A DNA stretch of 64,000 nucleotides from Micromonospora sp. WMMD882 (GTDB lineage: Bacteria > Actinomycetota > Actinomycetes > Mycobacteriales > Micromonosporaceae): assembly GCF_027497255.1 (NCBI RefSeq), contig NZ_CP114903.1:3844001-3908000 (forward strand), given 5' to 3'. A model generated the notes under the pieces. The model was not told the origin of the DNA. It ran no database searches and was given only the letters and a program-made list of their open reading frames with translations. A program made the translations under genes and the position numbers. Shown here piece by piece: positions 19,468-27,337 of this stretch (its first letter is position 1; each line of letters opens with the position of its first letter).

Positions 19468-19608
19468 ATGGCGCACATCCTGGACCTCCAGGCGGTCAAC
19501 TCGACCGGCGCGGCCGAGAGCCCGCTGGTCAGCGACTACAGCTGGATGGCCTGTGAGGACAGCACGGTGAGTCTGCTGCTGTGCCAGCACCCGCAACAGC
19601 CGGAGTAG
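19468..19608 (+). CDS. lanA: Class III lanthipeptide precursor 3 (LanA)
   Basis: This 46-aa peptide has ATG 19468 six to eight bases after AAGGAGGTGATG, again an extended anti-SD match. An in-frame ATG at 19462 overlaps that site and is less likely. The leader MAHILDLQAVNSTGAAE holds the LDLQ box. The core has SDYSWMAC (S22-C29) and STVSLLLC (S32-C39), followed by QHPQQPE. The two-motif spacing is the same as in SapB-type peptides, but the residues inside the rings differ clearly from precursors 1 and 2. One LanKC therefore appears to serve three distinct cores. A hairpin terminator follows at 19618. Confidence 0.9.
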   Translation: MAHILDLQAVNSTGAAESPLVSDYSWMACEDSTVSLLLCQHPQQPE

Positions 19609-19617
19609 CCACCCGGG

Positions 19618-19660
19618 GCGCCGGACGGTGGCGGAGGACGGACTCCACCACCGCCGGCGC
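19618..19660. terminator. Hairpin terminator after lanthipeptide precursors
   Basis: The arms at 19618-19631 and 19648-19660 pair over 13 bp with one bulged A. The hairpin lies between precursor 3 and the convergent small protein gene at 19680 and probably terminates both. Confidence 0.65.
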
Positions 19661-19679
19661 TGCGCTTCCGGTTCGGCTG

Positions 19680-19901
19680 TTACTTCTCGCCGGTCAACGC
19701 GACCAGCGCGCTGGCGGTCCGGAAGTACGGGTTCCGGCCGAGGTCGCCGACGGTGACGATGCCGAAGGCGTCCTTGAGCAGCTTGGCGTCGCCGTCGCTG
19801 ACCCCGGCCAGCGCGGCCACCGGGGCGTCGACCAGCTCGGCGAGCGTCTTGTCCTGGTGGGCCTTGTCGACGAGCTTGCTGAGGTCGGCGGTGACGGGCA
19901 T
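19680..19901 (-). CDS. Small helix-hairpin-helix-like protein (73 aa)
   Basis: This 73-aa acidic protein starts at ATG 19901 behind AAGGAG. It reads MPVTADLSKLVDKAHQDK, then APVAALAGVSDGDAKLLKDAFGIVTVGDLGRN. The G-(V/I)-x-x-x-x-A-x-x-L and G-I-x-T-V-x-D-L-x pattern resembles tandem helix-hairpin-helix repeats. No phosphopantetheine DSL motif is visible, so it is not an acyl carrier protein. No Cys is present, so it is not a lanthionine substrate. It converges on the precursor genes. A link to the lanthipeptide pathway is positional only. Function unknown. Confidence 0.75.
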   Translation of the reverse strand: MPVTADLSKLVDKAHQDKTLAELVDAPVAALAGVSDGDAKLLKDAFGIVTVGDLGRNPYFRTASALVALTGEK

Positions 19902-20151
19902 GCGTTCTCCTTCGGCTTCCGGCCGGGCGGCCGGAGTCGGACACGGACGTCGGGCCCCGGTCGTGGCCGGCACGCCACAACCGTTGCCCAGCAACGGATC
20001 CGGACTCTCCTGAGTGGAGCCCAGGTCGCACGGGCAAGCTAACAGCGGAACCTGAGAGGTGCCTGACAACCTTGTTGCCAATCATATGCAATTGCTTAAA
20101 GCTTGCGACAAGGGCTGGACAGTGACCGGAGCCGTAACTAGCTTCTAGGTC
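19902..20151. other. Divergent, locally AT-rich intergenic region
   Basis: This 250-bp region separates the small helix-hairpin gene (minus) from the methyltransferase (plus). Positions about 20060-20150 are strikingly less GC-rich than the rest of the window (TCATATGCAATTGCTTAAAG) and should contain both promoters. I cannot place -35/-10 boxes with confidence. Confidence 0.45.
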
Positions 20152-20910
20152 ATGAGTCCTTACGAGCTGGACGCGCGGGCCTGGCAGGAGAGCTGGGACC
20201 GGCAGCAGGAGGCGTACCTGCCGGACCGCGAGCACCGCATCGGCGTCATGCTCGACGCGGTCGCCGCCGTCGTCGACCACGACACCCCCCGCCTGCTCGA
20301 CCTGGCCGGCGGCACCGGGTCGATCAGCCTGCGCGCGCTGGCCCGTTTCCCGCGCGCCGAGATCACCCTGGTCGACCTGGACCCGGTCCTGCTGGCCATC
20401 GCGGAGACCTCGCTGGGTGACCGGGCCACCGTCGTCACCGCCGACCTGAACACCCCCGACTGGACGGCCGCCCTCCCCCACCGGGAGTACGACGCGGTGC
20501 TCACCGCCACCGCCCTGCACTGGATCGCCGAGCCACGACTCGCGGCCCTCTACACCGAGCTGCGCGGCCTGCTCCGCCCCGGCGGCCTGTTCGCCAACGC
20601 CGACCACATGCCCGACGCCGGCCTGCCCACCCTGACCGACCGGCTCGTCGCGCGGGCGGACGCCCACCGGTCGGCCCGGTACGCCGCCGGGGCGGTGCTG
20701 TCCTGGTCGGCCTGGTGGCAGCACGTCGCCGCCGACCCGGTCCTCGCGCCGCTGGCCGAGAAGCGCGGGCAGATCTACCCGACCGGGCACAGCGACGACT
20801 GGCTACCCCCGGCCACCTGGCACCTGGACGCGCTGCGGGCGGCCGGTTTCACCGAGACCGGCCTGCTCTGGCGGGGCGGCGCCGACGCCGTCGTGGCCGG
20901 GGTGCGCTGA
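20152..20910 (+). CDS. Class I SAM-dependent methyltransferase
   Basis: This 252-aa Rossmann-fold methyltransferase has motif I RLLDLAGGTGS (residues 47-57), acidic motif II ITLVDLDPVLL and motif IV YDAVLTATALHWI. The HWI pattern is common in the UbiE/Trans-aconitate-type group that acts on small molecules. Motif LLRPGGLFANADH follows. The start is ATG 20152 immediately after an AT-rich promoter-like stretch, so transcription is probably independent. It stands 540 nt beyond the lanthipeptide precursors in the same direction. It could methylate the peptide or a small molecule made nearby, but may be unrelated. Confidence 0.88.
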   Translation: MSPYELDARAWQESWDRQQEAYLPDREHRIGVMLDAVAAVVDHDTPRLLDLAGGTGSISLRALARFPRAEITLVDLDPVLLAIAETSLGDRATVVTADLNTPDWTAALPHREYDAVLTATALHWIAEPRLAALYTELRGLLRPGGLFANADHMPDAGLPTLTDRLVARADAHRSARYAAGAVLSWSAWWQHVAADPVLAPLAEKRGQIYPTGHSDDWLPPATWHLDALRAAGFTETGLLWRGGADAVVAGVR

Positions 20911-20973
20911 CCGCGCCGGCCCGTCCCGCCGCCGCCGGACCCTGCTGCCGCCGCCGGAGCGTCCCCCGCCACG

Positions 20974-21030
20974 GGACGGCGGCGCAGGACCGGCGGGACG
21001 GCGGCGCGAGCCGGTGGGACGGCGGCGCGG
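20974..21030. repeat. Degenerate tandem repeat (about 21 bp)
   Basis: Three consecutive GGGACGGCGGCGC blocks separated by short variable spacers lie between the methyltransferase and mnhG. They form a short low-complexity array with no visible gene. Confidence 0.5.
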
Positions 21031-21042
21031 ACTGGGCGGCTC

Positions 21043-21408
21043 TCAGCCGCTCCGGGCGCCGCTGACCCGGTCGATGTGCGCGGCGAGTTCGTCGGTGAGC
21101 AGCAGGTCGGCGCGGATCTCGTCGTGCGGGTACGCCGCCCGCCCGACCATGTGCGCGGCGACCGGGGCGCTGGCGAGCTGGAACGCCCCGACCAGCACCA
21201 GGGTGGTGATGTCCACCCCGGTCCGCAGCCGCAGCGCGCAGCCGACCAGCACCAGCAGCAGCCCGAGGACCTGGGGTTTGGCGGCGGCGTGCATCCGGGA
21301 GAGCAGGTCCGGAAAACGCACCAGCGCCACCCCGGCGGCCAGGCTGAGCAGCGCGCCGGCGATCAGGCACACCGCGGCGACGGCGTCGAGGACGGCGTAC
21401 GTGCTCAT
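21043..21408 (-). CDS. mnhG: Mrp Na+/H+ antiporter subunit G
   Basis: This 121-aa membrane protein with three helices is the last gene of the Mrp operon. Family features are VAAVCLIAGALLSLAAGVALVRFPDLLSRMHAAAKPQVLG, where FPDxxxRxHAAxK is the MnhG/MrpG signature. It is a small structural subunit of the hetero-oligomeric monovalent cation/proton antiporter in the cytoplasmic membrane. Its ATG (21408) overlaps the stop of mnhF by 4 nt. The C-terminal part (RADLLLTDELAAHIDRV) is soluble. It is co-transcribed with the five preceding genes. Confidence 0.92.
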   Translation of the reverse strand: MSTYAVLDAVAAVCLIAGALLSLAAGVALVRFPDLLSRMHAAAKPQVLGLLLVLVGCALRLRTGVDITTLVLVGAFQLASAPVAAHMVGRAAYPHDEIRADLLLTDELAAHIDRVSGARSG

Positions 21409-21668
21409 TTCGGATCTTTCCGGGTGGCGAACCGGGCGACGCTCACCGAGCCGACGAAGCCGAGGATGGCCAGCACCACCAGCACGGGCAGCGCGGTGGC
21501 GTCCCGGCTGTACGCGGTCTCGGTGGCGATGGCCGCGACGACGATGGCCAGCAGCACGTCGACGGCGACGGCACGGTCCAGGATGGACGGCCCGCGGATG
21601 ACCCGGGCCAGGGTGAGCCCGCCGGCCACGGCGAGCAGGACGGTGACGACCACCGCGACCACGGTCAT
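21405..21668 (-). CDS. mnhF: Mrp Na+/H+ antiporter subunit F
   Basis: This 87-aa protein with three membrane helices has the conserved RVIRGPSILDRAVAVDVLLA stretch of MrpF. ATG 21668 overlaps the mnhE stop, and the mnhF stop overlaps the mnhG ATG, each by 4 nt. MrpF is needed for assembly and activity of the complex and is related to no catalytic enzyme. Length is normal (about 85-95 aa). Confidence 0.92.
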   Translation of the reverse strand: MTVVAVVVTVLLAVAGGLTLARVIRGPSILDRAVAVDVLLAIVVAAIATETAYSRDATALPVLVVLAILGFVGSVSVARFATRKDPK

Positions 21669-22399
21669 CTCGATGCTCCTTCCAGGTCTGCCGGCCGGGC
21701 GCCGGTACGGACTGCGGCGGCGAGCCGACGCTGCTCGTCGGGCGAGCCGATGGCGGCGATGATCCGTTCCTCCAACGCCAGGACGCCGCGCCGGAACCGC
21801 TCGACCTCGTCGAGGGTGCGGACGCCGAGCACGTGGACGTAGAGGGTGCCGGTGCTCCGGTCGGCCTCCAGGATCAGGCTGCCCGGCACCAGGGTCAGCG
21901 CCTCGGCGGTGAGAGTGAGGTTCAGGTCGCTGCCGATCCGCAGCGGCACCGCGATGATCGCGCCCTTCGGGGGGTCCCCGGGCCGCACCGCCAGCCAGGC
22001 GATCTGCGCGCTGGCGACCACCAGATCGACGAGGAAGCGCGCCGCGAACCGGAGCAGCCCCCACGGGTGGAGCCGCCCGGCGAACGTCACCGGCGGCAGC
22101 GGGAAGACCGTCAGCAGCACGCCCACCACCACCAGGCCGCTGATCACGTTCGCCCAGGACAGGGTGCCCCACAGCAGCACCCAGACGGTGACCAGACCGA
22201 CCACGGCGCTCACCAGGTTGCGTCGCCGGGCCCGTCGGGTCAACGGCGGCTCGGCCGGGTTCGTCGGCTCGGCCGGGTCGGCCGACTCGACCAGGTTCGG
22301 CTGCGCGTTCGCCGGCTCGGTCGGGTCCGTCGGCACGTCCGCCCGCGGGTCGCTCGACGGCCCGGCCGGGTTCGGCGGCGTCACGGGCCCGGCGCTCAC
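21665..22399 (-). CDS. mnhE: Mrp Na+/H+ antiporter subunit E with extended N-terminus
   Basis: This 244-aa protein starts at GTG 22399, inside the mnhD stop. The MrpE domain covers about residues 62-200 (two N-terminal helices, WVLLWGTLSWANVISGLVVG-like region, then GDLNLTLTAEALTLVPGS). The first 60 residues are a Pro/Asp/Glu-rich, probably disordered extension with repeats of DPTEP, DPAEP and NPAEP. It is longer than typical MrpE (about 160 aa). It contributes to antiporter assembly. The N-terminal extension and Ala/Arg-rich C-terminus are unusual but read in frame with normal codon use. Confidence 0.9.
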   Translation of the reverse strand: MSAGPVTPPNPAGPSSDPRADVPTDPTEPANAQPNLVESADPAEPTNPAEPPLTRRARRRNLVSAVVGLVTVWVLLWGTLSWANVISGLVVVGVLLTVFPLPPVTFAGRLHPWGLLRFAARFLVDLVVASAQIAWLAVRPGDPPKGAIIAVPLRIGSDLNLTLTAEALTLVPGSLILEADRSTGTLYVHVLGVRTLDEVERFRRGVLALEERIIAAIGSPDEQRRLAAAVRTGARPADLEGASR

Positions 22400-23979
22400 G
22401 GCGTGCCCTCCGGGTAGACGGCTTCCACGTACGGGGTGCGGCGCAACAGGTTGTCTGCGGCGTCGGAGCTGATCTCGAACAGCGGCCCGGCGACCACGGT
22501 CAGCGCCAGGCCGAACACCACCAGGGCGACTGTCGACCCGATCATCAGCTTGGGCAGCATGGCCCCCCGGTGCTCGGCGGGCGGCGCGTCGTGCGGCTGC
22601 TCCGCGCCGTCGGTCCGAGCGGCCTTGACGGTGTCCCCGGCGGCCGGCATGTCCGGGTGCGGGGCCCGCCAGAACGCCAGGTTCCACACCCGGGCGATGG
22701 CGTAGAGGGTGAGCAGGCTGGTGAGCAGCCCACCGGCGACCAGCGCCCAGGCCAGCGGGCCGCCGTCGGCGACGCCGGCCTGCACCAGGCCGAGCTTGCC
22801 GAGGAAACCGGAGAACGGTGGGATGCCGGCGAGGTTCAACGCCGGCACGAAGAACAGCACCGCCAGTAGTGGCGACATTCTGGCCAGGCCGCCGAGCCGG
22901 TCCAGGGCGGTGCTGCCGCCCCGGCGTTCCACCAGACCGGCGGCGAGGAACAGGGTGGTCTGGATGGTGATGTGGTGCACCACGTAGAAGATCGCGGCGG
23001 CCAGCCCGAGCGAGGTGGTCAACCCGACCCCGAAGAGCATGTACCCGATGTGGCTGATCAGGGTGAACGACAGCAGCCGTTTGATGTCGGACTGGGCGAC
23101 CGCGCCGAGGATGCCCACCACCATGGTCAGCCCGGCCACCCAGAGCAGCAGGGTCGCGGTGCGCCCGCCGGGGAACAGCAACGTCTCGGTACGGATGATC
23201 GCGTACACGCCGACCTTGGTGAGCAGGCCGGCGAAGACCGCGGTGACCGGGGCGGGCGCGGTGGGGTAGCTGTCCGGCAGCCAGGCCGACAGCGGGAAGA
23301 CGGCGGCCTTGATGCCGAACGCGAGCAGCAGCATGCCCTGCAGGACCAGCCGCAGGTCGTCCGGCAACTCGTCCAGCCGGCCAACCAGTTGGGCCAGGTT
23401 GAGGGTGCCGGCCGCCGAGTAGACCAGCCCGATCGCGACCAGGAAGATCAGCGACGACAGCAGGCTGACCACGACGTACGTGGTGCCGGCCCGGATCCGG
23501 GTCTCGGTGCTGCCCAGGGTCAGCAGCACGTAGCTGGCGACCAGCAGGATCTCGAAGCCCACGTAGAGGTTGAACAGGTCACCGGAGAGGAACGCGTTGC
23601 ACACCCCGGCGGTGAGCACCAGGTACGTCGGGTGGTAGACCGACAGCGGCGTCTCCTCGTGGCCGTCGGCCATGCCCTGCCCGATGGAGTACACCAGCAC
23701 GCAGAGGGTGACCGAGGCGGAGACCACCAGCATCAGCGCGGCCAACTGGTCGGCGACCAGCACGATGCCCAGCGGCGCGACCCAGCCGCCGACCTCCACC
23801 ACGATCGGCCCGTCCGTACCGGCCCGGACCAGCAGGGTGGCGGCGACCGCGACGGTGGCGGTGAGCACGGTGAGGCTGACCCACCGCTGCGCGCGGGGGC
23901 GACCGGCCAGCATCAGGGTCAACGCCGCGCCGAGCAGTGGCATCACCACCGGCAGCGGGACCAGGTGGTTCAGGCTCAT
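22396..23979 (-). CDS. mnhD: Mrp Na+/H+ antiporter subunit D
   Basis: This 527-aa protein belongs to the proton-translocating NuoN/NuoM-like family with about 14 helices. Conserved parts are LYVGFEILLVASYVLL, with the essential membrane Glu, LLAFGIKAAVFPLSAWLPDSYPTAP, with the key Lys, and SDIKRLLSFTLISHIGYM. MrpD works with MrpA in proton/cation exchange. ATG 23979 overlaps the mnhC stop by 4 nt. A cytosolic loop of about 40 residues near the C-terminus (DTVKAARTDGAEQ...) is more charged than in typical MrpD. Confidence 0.94.
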   Translation of the reverse strand: MSLNHLVPLPVVMPLLGAALTLMLAGRPRAQRWVSLTVLTATVAVAATLLVRAGTDGPIVVEVGGWVAPLGIVLVADQLAALMLVVSASVTLCVLVYSIGQGMADGHEETPLSVYHPTYLVLTAGVCNAFLSGDLFNLYVGFEILLVASYVLLTLGSTETRIRAGTTYVVVSLLSSLIFLVAIGLVYSAAGTLNLAQLVGRLDELPDDLRLVLQGMLLLAFGIKAAVFPLSAWLPDSYPTAPAPVTAVFAGLLTKVGVYAIIRTETLLFPGGRTATLLLWVAGLTMVVGILGAVAQSDIKRLLSFTLISHIGYMLFGVGLTTSLGLAAAIFYVVHHITIQTTLFLAAGLVERRGGSTALDRLGGLARMSPLLAVLFFVPALNLAGIPPFSGFLGKLGLVQAGVADGGPLAWALVAGGLLTSLLTLYAIARVWNLAFWRAPHPDMPAAGDTVKAARTDGAEQPHDAPPAEHRGAMLPKLMIGSTVALVVFGLALTVVAGPLFEISSDAADNLLRRTPYVEAVYPEGTP

Positions 23980-24458
23980 CCGGTCCTCCCCGCGTCCGTG
24001 CCGGCGGCGACCGCCACCGGGTTCGGTCGGCCGTCCGGGTCGACCGGGTCGTCGGGGTCGTCCCCGTTGGTGGGGTCGTCCGAGGTGCCCGGCCCCTCGT
24101 CCCGGTCCGCCAGGTCCATGATCCGGCGGTCCTCGACGTCGTCCTGCACCTCGTCGTGGCCGTTGAGGTGCCAGCTCCGGTACGACAACGCCAGCAGGAA
24201 CGCGGTCATGCCCAGCGTGATGACGATGGCGGTGAGCACCATGGCCTGGGGCAGCGGGTCGCTCATCTCGCCCTCGGGCGTGGTGCCGACGATCGGCGGG
24301 CCACCGGCGCGCCCGCCGGTGAGCAGCAGCAGGTTGACCCCGTTGCCGAGCAGGATCACGCCCATCAGCACCCGGGTGAGGCTGCGTTCCAGCAGCAGCG
24401 TCACCCCGGCGGCGAACAGCACGCCGACCACCACGACGTAGGTGAGGTTGGGGGTCAC
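23976..24458 (-). CDS. mnhC: Mrp Na+/H+ antiporter subunit C
   Basis: This 160-aa NuoK-like protein has three helices (residues about 5-100), with the signature LTRVLMGVILLGNGVNLLLL and PLPQAMVLTAIVITLGMTAF. It starts at GTG 24458 within the mnhA stop. It then carries an acidic, Asp/Pro-rich C-terminal tail of about 45 residues (DLADRDEGPGTSDD onward) that typical MrpC (about 115 aa) lacks. Like MrpE, this subunit thus bears an added charged segment facing the cytosol. Confidence 0.92.
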   Translation of the reverse strand: MTPNLTYVVVVGVLFAAGVTLLLERSLTRVLMGVILLGNGVNLLLLTGGRAGGPPIVGTTPEGEMSDPLPQAMVLTAIVITLGMTAFLLALSYRSWHLNGHDEVQDDVEDRRIMDLADRDEGPGTSDDPTNGDDPDDPVDPDGRPNPVAVAAGTDAGRTG

Positions 24459-27337
24459 ACCAGCTCCTTGTCCGGTTCGTCGGCGGGTGACGCGGTCTCG
24501 CCGTCGGCGGCCGACCCGGCCTCCCCGTCGGCGGGCGCGGCGGCCCGTTCGGCCTCGTGCTGGCGGTCCATCTCCGCGCCCAGGCTGCGCAGGATGTCCA
24601 GGACCAGGCCGACCACGATCAGGTACACGCCGACGTCGAAGAAGACCGACGTGACGAAGTGCAGGTGGCCCAGCAGCGGCAGGTGGAAGTCGAGCACGGC
24701 GCTCTGCAGGAACTCCCCGCCCAGCGGCATCGCGGCCACCCCGGTGCCGACCGCGACGAAGAGCCCCGCGCCGAGCACCACGCCCGCGTCGACAGGCGCG
24801 GCGCTGTTCAGCTCGGTACGGCCGCCGGCCAGGTAGCGAACGGTCAGCGCCAGGCCGGCGACCAGCCCGGCGGCGAACCCGCCGCCGGGGGCGTTGTGCC
24901 CGGAGAAGAGCAGGTAGATGGAGAAGATCAGGATGGCGTGGAAGAGCAGCCGGGTGACCACCTGGAGGATCACCGACTGGCGGCGGGTGGTGGCCCCGGT
25001 GGTCAGCCAGGTCGGCCGGGACGGCACGTTCGCCGCCCCCGGGATGCCGCTGCGCCGGTCGAGGTCCCGGGCCCGCCGGAAGATCAGGCTGGCCACCCCG
25101 GTCGCGGCCACCACCAGCACCGCGACCTCGCCCATGGTGTCCCAGGCCCGGATGTCCACCAGGGTCACGTTGACAATGTTCTTGCCGCCGCCGTAGGACA
25201 CCGCCTCGTCGGGGAACCCGACGGAGACCGGCTCGGCCAGCCGGCCGCCCGCGGCCACGTACGCCAGTCCGGCGGTGACCGCGCCGACGGCGACGCCGAG
25301 AGCGATCCGGCCGCGCCGGCTGGCCCGGATCGGCCGTTCCGAGAACTTCTCCGGCAGCCGGCGCAACACCAGCACGAACATCACGATCGTGACGGTCTCC
25401 ACCAGGAACTGGGTCAACGCCAGGTCGGGCGCGCCGTGCAGGACGAACAGCAGGGCGGTGCCGTACCCGGAGACCCCGACCAGGATCATCGCGGTCATCC
25501 GGCGCGGCGCGCGGGCCGCCGCGACGGCGGCGATGACCACCACGGCGGCGGCCACCGCCTGCAACGGGGTGTCCCAGGCCCGGAAGTCCGACGACCACGG
25601 GCTGCCGGCCACCAGCACGCCGCCGGGCAGCAGGACCATGATGACCAGGATGACGCCCAGGTAGAACGGCAGGGAGCCCCGCTGGGTGGCGCCGGTCAGC
25701 TCGACCGCCAGCCGGTCGGTGCCGTCGATGACCCGCTGGTAGACGGCGGACCCGTCGAACGGCAGGATCTCGCCGGCGCGGAAGCGGCCCCGTCGGGTCA
25801 GCAGGAACAGCCCGACGCCGACCCCGACGACCAGGGCCGACAGGCCCAGCGCCGGTGTCACCCCGTGCCAGAGCGCCAGATGGTACGGCTCCTCGACGGT
25901 GGGATACCCGTCCGCGTACGGGGCGATCAGCTTGTCGACCGCCGGGGCGCCCACCCCGGCGGCCAGGCCGGCGACCGCGAGCACCGCCGGGGCGGCCAGG
26001 AACGACCAGCGCACCGGGTGCGCGTCGGTCTCCGGCGCGTCGGGTTTGCCGGCGAACGCCCCCCACAGGAAACGCAGCGTGTACGCGGCGGTCAACGCCG
26101 AGCCGGCCACCACGCCCACCAGCACCGCCAGGTCGGCCGGGCCGCCGCCGTGCAGGAAGCCCTCGAACGCCGCCTCCTTGGCGACGAACCCGGCCGTCGG
26201 CGGCAGGCCCGCCATCGACGCGGCGGCCAGCGCCGCCACCACCGCCAGCGCCGGGAGGCGCCGGCCCAGGCCGCTGAGCTCGCGCAGGTCCCGGGTGCCG
26301 GTGACGTGGTCGACGATGCCGACCACCAGGAACAGGGTGGCCTTGAACAGCGCGTGCGCCAGCACCATGGCCACGCCGGCCAGCGCGGCGTCCCGGGTGC
26401 CGGCCCCGAGGATCACCATCAACAGGCCCAACTGGCTGACCGTGCCGTACGCCAGGAGCAGTTTCAGGTCGTCCTGGCGCAGCGCGGACCACGCGCCGAC
26501 GAAGAGGGTGACCAGGCCGGCGGTGAGCAGCGTCACCCGCCAGACGGTGACGTCGGCGACCGCCGGCCCGAACAGCGCGACCAGGAACACCCCGGCCTTC
26601 ACCATCGCCGCGGCGTGCAGGTACGCGCTGACCGGGGTGGGCGCGGCCATCGCCCGGGGCAGCCAGAACGTGAACGGGAAGATCGCCGACTTGCTCAGCG
26701 CGCCGAGCAGGACCAGCACCAGCGCCACCGTCAGGTAGCCGCCGCCGGGCAGGTTCCCGGCGATCTCCGACCAGCGGTAGCTGCCGGCGTGGTGGCCGAG
26801 CATCACGAACCCGGCCAGCATGGCGAGCCCGCCCAGCGTGGTGACCAGCAGCGCCTGCATGGCCGCCCTTCGGCTGGCCCGTTTCGCCGGGTCAGATCCG
26901 ATGAGCAGGTAGGAGAAGACGGTGGTCAGTTCCCAGAAGACGTAGAGCAGCAGCAGGTCGTCGGAGACGACCAGGCCGAGCATCGCCCCGGAGAACGCGA
27001 CGAACACCGCCGCGAACCGGCCCAGCCCCGGGTCGTCCGAGCGGAAGTAGCGGGCGCTGTAGACCAGCACCAGCGCGCCGACCCCGCCCACCAGCACGAC
27101 CATCAACCAGGACAGGGTGCCCATCCGCAGGGCGAAGTCCAGCTCCAGCCGGGGCACCCAGGGGTACGTCTCGATGACCGGCTCGCCGGCACGCGCCCGG
27201 CCGGTGTGGCTCAGCGCCCACACCAGGGTCGCCGCCGGCACGGCCGCGAGGGGGTAGAGTGCCTGTCGACCCCAGCGGCGTACCAGCCCGGGGGCGGCCA
27301 CGGCTGCCAGCGCATGGGCCGCCACCAGTGCCAGCAC
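24455..27337 (-). CDS. mnhA: Mrp Na+/H+ antiporter subunit A fused to subunit B domain
   Basis: This 960-aa protein is the first gene of the Mrp operon, starting at GTG 27337. The N-terminal 500 residues are NuoL-like (YVFWELTTVFSYLLIG; LLGALSKSAIFPFTFWLPRAMAAPTPVSAYLHAAAMVKAG). A DUF4040 segment follows. The C-terminal region from about 770 (FHAILIFSIYLLFSGHNAPGGGFAAGLVAG) is the MrpB/DUF4040-type domain, so no separate mnhB is needed. The complex expels Na+ in exchange for H+ and serves pH and salt homeostasis. The upstream 60 bp contain the promoter. Confidence 0.94.
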   Translation of the reverse strand: MLALVAAHALAAVAAPGLVRRWGRQALYPLAAVPAATLVWALSHTGRARAGEPVIETYPWVPRLELDFALRMGTLSWLMVVLVGGVGALVLVYSARYFRSDDPGLGRFAAVFVAFSGAMLGLVVSDDLLLLYVFWELTTVFSYLLIGSDPAKRASRRAAMQALLVTTLGGLAMLAGFVMLGHHAGSYRWSEIAGNLPGGGYLTVALVLVLLGALSKSAIFPFTFWLPRAMAAPTPVSAYLHAAAMVKAGVFLVALFGPAVADVTVWRVTLLTAGLVTLFVGAWSALRQDDLKLLLAYGTVSQLGLLMVILGAGTRDAALAGVAMVLAHALFKATLFLVVGIVDHVTGTRDLRELSGLGRRLPALAVVAALAAASMAGLPPTAGFVAKEAAFEGFLHGGGPADLAVLVGVVAGSALTAAYTLRFLWGAFAGKPDAPETDAHPVRWSFLAAPAVLAVAGLAAGVGAPAVDKLIAPYADGYPTVEEPYHLALWHGVTPALGLSALVVGVGVGLFLLTRRGRFRAGEILPFDGSAVYQRVIDGTDRLAVELTGATQRGSLPFYLGVILVIMVLLPGGVLVAGSPWSSDFRAWDTPLQAVAAAVVVIAAVAAARAPRRMTAMILVGVSGYGTALLFVLHGAPDLALTQFLVETVTIVMFVLVLRRLPEKFSERPIRASRRGRIALGVAVGAVTAGLAYVAAGGRLAEPVSVGFPDEAVSYGGGKNIVNVTLVDIRAWDTMGEVAVLVVAATGVASLIFRRARDLDRRSGIPGAANVPSRPTWLTTGATTRRQSVILQVVTRLLFHAILIFSIYLLFSGHNAPGGGFAAGLVAGLALTVRYLAGGRTELNSAAPVDAGVVLGAGLFVAVGTGVAAMPLGGEFLQSAVLDFHLPLLGHLHFVTSVFFDVGVYLIVVGLVLDILRSLGAEMDRQHEAERAAAPADGEAGSAADGETASPADEPDKELV

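Noticed and set aside
19680..19901. Small convergent gene as a fourth lanthipeptide precursor or acyl carrier
   Set aside because: It has no Cys, no LDxQ leader and no DSL phosphopantetheine motif.
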